Assembly: GCA_005883335.1 (NCBI GenBank)
Contig: VAXM01000020.1
Coordinates: 1-39,386, forward strand
Length of the DNA: 39,386 nucleotides
Source: Actinomycetota bacterium
Lineage (GTDB): Bacteria; Actinomycetota; Thermoleophilia; Gaiellales; Gaiellaceae
Reading direction: 5' to 3'
A program made the translations under genes and the position numbers. Within the stretch, counting starts at the first letter, position 1. Every line of letters begins with the position of its first letter. The notes under the pieces are model-generated. The model was not told the DNA's origin and did no database searches. It worked only from the letters and a program-made list of their open reading frames with translations. Shown here piece after piece: positions 35,297 to 39,386 of the stretch.

Positions 35297-36296
35297 CGGC
35301 GCTCTCGGCGGCAATACGGCCGAGAACGAGCGCCGCCGCCAGACCGCTCGAGTAGCCGCCGGTCGAGATTCCGCCCACGTCAGCACCGGCGGCGAAAAGA
35401 CCCTCGACCCCGGCAACGCGGCCATCCGGGCCGACCTCGATGCCGCCCTGCGTGTGCGTCACTGCGGCGGCGACGTGGAGGCGGAGCTCGCCGTCCTGCT
35501 CCACGACGGTGCCGCCCGCCTCGCGCAGGCCGACGACCCGCTGGTCGTCGCGGAGCTCGGAAGGGATGATGAACCAGGCCGTCCCGCCGGGCTGGCGCGC
35601 GATCGCCTGGGCAAGGTCGCTCTCGTGCCATCCGGGCGGGCCCGGGAAGAACTCGTCGCCGTTCTCGTTGACGACGCGCGCCTCGCCGTCCCAGAGCTGC
35701 GAGAGGCGCACGTAGTCCTCCTCGCGGATCCGCGCCGGTGGCGCCGGCATGGCGCGGCCGTAGAACTCGTCGAGGTCGCCCGCGAGTGTTGCCCCGCGCT
35801 CGCGCGCGAAGTCGAGCCCATCGCCCTCGCTCCACGGGTTGCAGCGAACGAGCAGCCCGTGCTCGCGCGCGTAACGCACCGCGAACCCGCCGGTTGCGAA
35901 AAGAAGAGGCAACTCGGGCTCGGCCGGCAGACCCTCCTCCAGGTGGACATCACCCGCGGCGCGCACGAGCGTCTCGGTGAGGCTTCGCGGCTCGAACCGT
36001 TTCCCGGTCGTGCGCGGGTTGGGCGTGTCCTCCCAGACGATCTCCGGGCCGAGCGAGACCAGCCAATCGAGCGCCTCGTCGAACCCGTCGAAGACCGCTC
36101 GCTGCAGCTCTTCGTCGCCGCCCGGACACTCGGCGCGGAAGTCCTCGAACGTGCGGTAGCGCCAGACCACGCAGCTCGAGAGCAGCATCGAGCCGCCCGG
36201 GCGAGAGCCTTTCTCCAGCACGACGGGCTCGGCGCCGAGCTCCCGTGCGCGCGCGGCGGCACACAGCCCCGCCATCCCCGCGCCCGCAACAAGCAC
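35289..36296 (-). CDS. FAD-dependent oxidoreductase, fumarate reductase/ketosteroid dehydrogenase flavoprotein-like
   Basis: LVAGAGMAGLCAAARARELGAEPVVLEKGSRPGGSMLLSSCVVW; GLFAAGADVGGISTGGYSSGLAAALVLGRIAAE. Confidence 0.88.
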   Translation of the reverse strand: MLVAGAGMAGLCAAARARELGAEPVVLEKGSRPGGSMLLSSCVVWRYRTFEDFRAECPGGDEELQRAVFDGFDEALDWLVSLGPEIVWEDTPNPRTTGKRFEPRSLTETLVRAAGDVHLEEGLPAEPELPLLFATGGFAVRYAREHGLLVRCNPWSEGDGLDFARERGATLAGDLDEFYGRAMPAPPARIREEDYVRLSQLWDGEARVVNENGDEFFPGPPGWHESDLAQAIARQPGGTAWFIIPSELRDDQRVVGLREAGGTVVEQDGELRLHVAAAVTHTQGGIEVGPDGRVAGVEGLFAAGADVGGISTGGYSSGLAAALVLGRIAAESAVR

Positions 36297-36997
36297 TAAG
36301 TCAGAGAGAACTCAGGCTTGTGCTCGACGTACTCGACCCGCACGCGCTCGGGGCCCCAGACGAAGACCGCGTAGGTGTTCGCCGCGTCGACGATGTTGTC
36401 GATCTCCAGGCCGAGCTCTTGGGCCTCCGCAATGTGCTCGTCCGCCGACTCGACCTTGACCGCGAGATGGTTCAGCAGCGGCCGCTCGGGATCGCCGGGC
36501 TCGCCGCGATGGAACTCGACGAACGCTCCGCCAGCTTCGACGCGCGGCGCTTCCGAGGGGCCGGGTTCGACCGGCACGAACCCGAGTTGCTCGTAGGACT
36601 CGGCAGTCTCCTCGGGAGTCGCCGACCACAGGGCCACGTGGTCGAGGTCGTAATCGACCTCCGTCGGCGCCTCGACCAGGCCGAGGCGCAGCCCCTCGCT
36701 GACGCCGAAGTAGATCTCTCCGTCGCGCGGCCGCTCGACCGCTAGCCCGTCGCGGAGCTCCCGCTCCGCGCGCTCAAGGCTCGAGACGCGCAGCGCGACG
36801 TGCTTGAGCGCCCCCTGCTCGCGCGGTCCTTCGGCGGCGAACAGCGTCAACTTGCCGCGCCGGGCATCCGAGCCGACGAGCGTGAAAGCGTCCGTCCGGT
36901 CGACGACGTGCATCCCGACCCGCTCGGTCAGGAAGTCGGCGATCGGGTCGCGGTCGGCCACCCAGAGGGCGACGTGGTCGAGCGTCTCCGGCCTCAC
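36296..36997 (-). CDS. VOC family protein (two-domain, dioxygenase-like)
   Basis: LDHVALWVADRDPIADFLTERVGMHVVDRTDAFTLVGSD...LDHVALWSATPEETAESYEQLGF. Confidence 0.85.
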   Translation of the reverse strand: MRPETLDHVALWVADRDPIADFLTERVGMHVVDRTDAFTLVGSDARRGKLTLFAAEGPREQGALKHVALRVSSLERAERELRDGLAVERPRDGEIYFGVSEGLRLGLVEAPTEVDYDLDHVALWSATPEETAESYEQLGFVPVEPGPSEAPRVEAGGAFVEFHRGEPGDPERPLLNHLAVKVESADEHIAEAQELGLEIDNIVDAANTYAVFVWGPERVRVEYVEHKPEFSLT

Positions 36998-37018
36998 GCC
37001 GGCCAGAATAACGGCCCG

Positions 37019-37354
37019 CTACTTCCTGGCGTCGACCGCTCGCTGAAGCTGCTGCTTGTTCATCTTCGAGCGGTTCGGGATGTTCATGCGCTTGGCCTCG
37101 TTGTAGAGCTGCTCTTTCGTGCGGCCGCGCTCGCGCCGCGTGCCCGACCGGAGCCCGCCTCGGCGGCCCGACGAGATGTCACGGCGCGACGTGCGCGACG
37201 ACTCCCGCGCCTCGCCGGTACGCGCCCGCTCCTTGTTGACCGTCCGGGCGGCGATCTCCTTGGCCCGCTTCGTGGAGCGGCCCTGCTGCTTCTCGCTCTC
37301 CTTGACGTGCTCGTACTGACGTTCCCGCTTGTTGCTCCAAGCTCGCTGAGGCAT
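37019..37354 (-). CDS. Basic Rho_N/plasmid-stabilization-like small protein
   Basis: MPQRAWSNKRERQYEHVKESEKQQGRSTKRAKEIAARTVNKERARTGE...KEQLYNEAKRMNIPNRSKMNKQQLQRAV; SD GAGGAGGG. Confidence 0.8.
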   Translation of the reverse strand: MPQRAWSNKRERQYEHVKESEKQQGRSTKRAKEIAARTVNKERARTGEARESSRTSRRDISSGRRGGLRSGTRRERGRTKEQLYNEAKRMNIPNRSKMNKQQLQRAVDARK

Positions 37355-37413
37355 GCAGATCCCTCCTCTGTGGGTTCAACTGGGACCTGCCCCGGAGGGA
37401 ACGTTTTATGCGT

Positions 37414-37719
37414 CTATTCGAGCGGCGGGTTCTGGACGTTGTGCTCGGTGGCGTACTCGTCGGTGAGCTTGTTGATCACGTCCGCGCCGTCGCCGTAGGC
37501 GTAGTTGATCTTGACGAAGGCTTCCCATTTGTCCGGGAGCGCGTCCTCGGGGAAGATCGCCTCGACCGGACACTCCGGTTCGCATGCCCCGCAGTCGATG
37601 CACTCCTCCGGATCGATGATCAGGATCCGCTCGAACTCGTGGATGCAGTCGACGGGACAGACATCCACGCACGAGAGATCTTTGATGTCGATGCAGGGCT
37701 CGGCGATGATGTACGTCAC
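37414..37719 (-). CDS. fdxA: 7Fe/8Fe ferredoxin (FdxA-like)
   Basis: MTYIIAEPCIDIKDLSCVDVCPVDCIHE...IDPEECIDCGACEPECPVEAIF. Confidence 0.93.
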   Translation of the reverse strand: MTYIIAEPCIDIKDLSCVDVCPVDCIHEFERILIIDPEECIDCGACEPECPVEAIFPEDALPDKWEAFVKINYAYGDGADVINKLTDEYATEHNVQNPPLE

Positions 37720-37725
37720 GGCGGG

Positions 37726-38040
37726 TCAGTCTACTGACGCCAACAGGCCGTCCACGAGCCCCTTCAACTGCTCGTCCATCGCCGATTTGGCGATCACCTG
37801 GTCGAAGCCCGCCGTGTGCGCGCGGCGCAGGCCGTCGGTGTCCGTGTGGTTCGTGAAACCGAGGATCGGCACCTCTGGGTAGTTGTCCGCGACATCCTCG
37901 GGATCGATGCGCGAGACGTCGCAGATCACGAGCTCGGGCGGATCGACGCTGTCGGCGGTCGTCAGGTGGTGCCCTGGCAGCAGGCCTTCCAGCTTCCCCC
38001 GGAAGAACACGTCGACCCCCGCCAGCAGGATCGTCGCCAC
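37726..38040 (-). CDS. Stand-alone receiver-like protein with atypical acidic pocket
   Basis: LVICDVSRIDPED phosphoacceptor-like Asp, VPILGFTNHTD, FDQVIAKSAMDEQL; N-terminal ILLAGVDVFFR lacks DD. Confidence 0.6.
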   Translation of the reverse strand: MATILLAGVDVFFRGKLEGLLPGHHLTTADSVDPPELVICDVSRIDPEDVADNYPEVPILGFTNHTDTDGLRRAHTAGFDQVIAKSAMDEQLKGLVDGLLASVD

Positions 38041-38080
38041 GGCTCAAAGGTAACACCCTCCACCGCTAGGATCGACCTCT

Positions 38081-38392
38081 GTGGCGGATGATCGTTTCCA
38101 GCCGGTAGCGCGGGTCGACGAGATCGAGCCCGGGACACTCGCCTGCGTCCGCGTCGGCGAGATCGAGCTTGCGCTCGTGCGCGTGGGCGACGAGTTCTAC
38201 GCAACGCAGGGACACTGCCTCCACCTGCAGGGGCCGCTCTGCGAGGGACGGCTCGAAGGCACCGTCCTGAGCTGCCCATGGCACGGCTGGCAATACGACG
38301 TCCGCAGCGGCGAGAACGAGTTCGACCGTGCGATCCAGCTCGAGACGTATGAGGTGCGCGTCGAGGACGGCGAGGTCCAGGTCGCTCTCTGA
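38081..38392 (+). CDS. Rieske [2Fe-2S] ferredoxin (NirD/BphA3-like)
   Basis: TQGHCLHLQGPLCEGRLEGTVLSCPWHGWQYDVRSG: C-x-H...C-x2-H. Confidence 0.92.
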   Translation: MADDRFQPVARVDEIEPGTLACVRVGEIELALVRVGDEFYATQGHCLHLQGPLCEGRLEGTVLSCPWHGWQYDVRSGENEFDRAIQLETYEVRVEDGEVQVAL

Positions 38393-38714
38393 AGAACTCG
38401 AGCGCGGGCTCGAGCTGATTCGCCGCGGAGAGTTCTTCGCCGCCCACGAGGAGCTCGAGGACGCCTGGCGCGCCGCCGAGCCCGAGGAGCGCGACTTCTT
38501 CCAGGGCCTCGTCCATTTCACGGTCGCCTGGTATCAGGCGGGACGCGGCAATCGCGTCGGCTGCGAGCGGCAGCTCGAGAAGGCCACCCGCCGCCTCGGA
38601 CCCTACGCTCCGGAGCACCGAGGCGTGGACGTGGAATCGATCCTTCAGCAGGTGGCCACAGCGGCGGAGACCGTTCAACGCGGATCGCTCGAGCTGCGCC
38701 CGCCCACACTCTGA
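38349..38714 (+). CDS. DUF309 family protein
   Basis: LSEELERGLELIRRGEFFAAHEELEDAWRAAEPEERDFFQGLVHFTVAWYQAGRGN; start uncertain (38349 ATG overlaps Rieske gene by 44 nt). Confidence 0.85.
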   Translation: MRCASRTARSRSLSEELERGLELIRRGEFFAAHEELEDAWRAAEPEERDFFQGLVHFTVAWYQAGRGNRVGCERQLEKATRRLGPYAPEHRGVDVESILQQVATAAETVQRGSLELRPPTL

Positions 38715-39386
38715 TGAAGGTCGCGGTATTCACGACTTCTTACCCGCGGCACGAGGGTGACCTTGCCGGCCGGTTCGTGTTCGACCTCGTGCGGCAGCTG
38801 CGCAACCGCAGCGTCGAGATCGAGGTCGTAGGGCCGGGCACCTACCGCGATTTCGGGCTGACCGGGAGCGGCGGGGCCGGGCTCGTCGCGAGCGTCAGGG
38901 GTCGGCCCTGGCTCGCGCCGCCGCTCTTCGCGTCGATGGTGCGCTCACTCCGGCGCGCCGCGAGCAGCGCCGACCTCGTGCACGCGAACTGGCTCGCCGG
39001 TGCTGCGGTGGCCAGGTTCGCCGGCAAGCCGTTCGTCGTGACCCTGCACGGCTCGGGGACTGCGGGCCGTTTCTCCGACCTCGGGCTGGCCGAGCGTTCA
39101 CCTGGGCTCGTCCGCCGGCTGCTCCGTCCAGCGAGCGCAGTCATTTGCGTCTCCCCCGCGCTGGCGGAGGCAATGCGACGGGTGGGCGTGGCGAACGTGC
39201 ACGAGATCCCGTACGGCGTCGAGATCCCCGACGAGACCGGCGCCGAGGACGAGCCGCCGACAGTGCTGTTCGCAGGCCGGCTCTCCCCCGAGAAGCGGAT
39301 CGACGTCGTTGCCGCCGCGACCGAGGGCCTGCCGCGGATCGTCGCCGGCGACGGGCCGCTGCGCGACCTCCTCCCGGACGCGCTCG
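38714..39386 (+). CDS. Glycosyltransferase family 4-like, N-terminal part (runs off window end)
   Basis: MKVAVFTTSYPRHEGDLAGRFVFDLVRQL...KPFVVTLHGSGTAG...VLFAGRLSPEKRIDVVAAA. Confidence 0.9.
   Translation, partial: MKVAVFTTSYPRHEGDLAGRFVFDLVRQLRNRSVEIEVVGPGTYRDFGLTGSGGAGLVASVRGRPWLAPPLFASMVRSLRRAASSADLVHANWLAGAAVARFAGKPFVVTLHGSGTAGRFSDLGLAERSPGLVRRLLRPASAVICVSPALAEAMRRVGVANVHEIPYGVEIPDETGAEDEPPTVLFAGRLSPEKRIDVVAAATEGLPRIVAGDGPLRDLLPDAL

Noticed and set aside
1-39386. CRISPR array, tRNA/rRNA genes, insertion sequence or prophage
   Set aside because: No regularly spaced direct repeats, no tRNA T-loop/cloverleaf signal noticed, no transposase or phage protein among the ORFs. Read by eye only; tRNAscan-SE and CRISPR tools would be decisive.

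Overview
High-GC chromosomal window, gene-dense on both strands, most consistent with a deep-branching actinobacterium (Thermoleophilia/Gaiellales-like; inferred from protein style only). I see no tRNA/rRNA, CRISPR array, transposon, phage or classical defence island. Main content: a four-gene overlapping run (acyl-CoA dehydrogenase, methyltransferase, LigD polymerase domain, CrtI-like oxidoreductase); a LacI-type regulator with two operator-like sites; a complete phosphate locus (phoU-pstB-pstA-pstC, divergent pstS, a kinase with no input domain, a response regulator); the primary sigma factor; a protein-thiocarboxylate cysteine operon (rhodanese-ThiF, CysO, CysM, Mec); a CNNM/CorC protein; an Rv2578c-type radical SAM gene beside a LexA-box-like palindrome; a visibly frameshifted FAD oxidoreductase; a NarL-type two-component pair; ferredoxin, Rieske, DUF309; and the start of a glycosyltransferase. 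No clearly new multi-gene system is evident. The strongest unusual signals are a recurrent TAnnnT-(N6-9)-start-codon arrangement suggesting pervasive leaderless transcription, three convergent gene pairs whose stop codons share one CTAG, an apparent CTG start for CysO, an HC-for-HD substitution in an HD-type protein, and several cis-regulatory palindromes and repeats.
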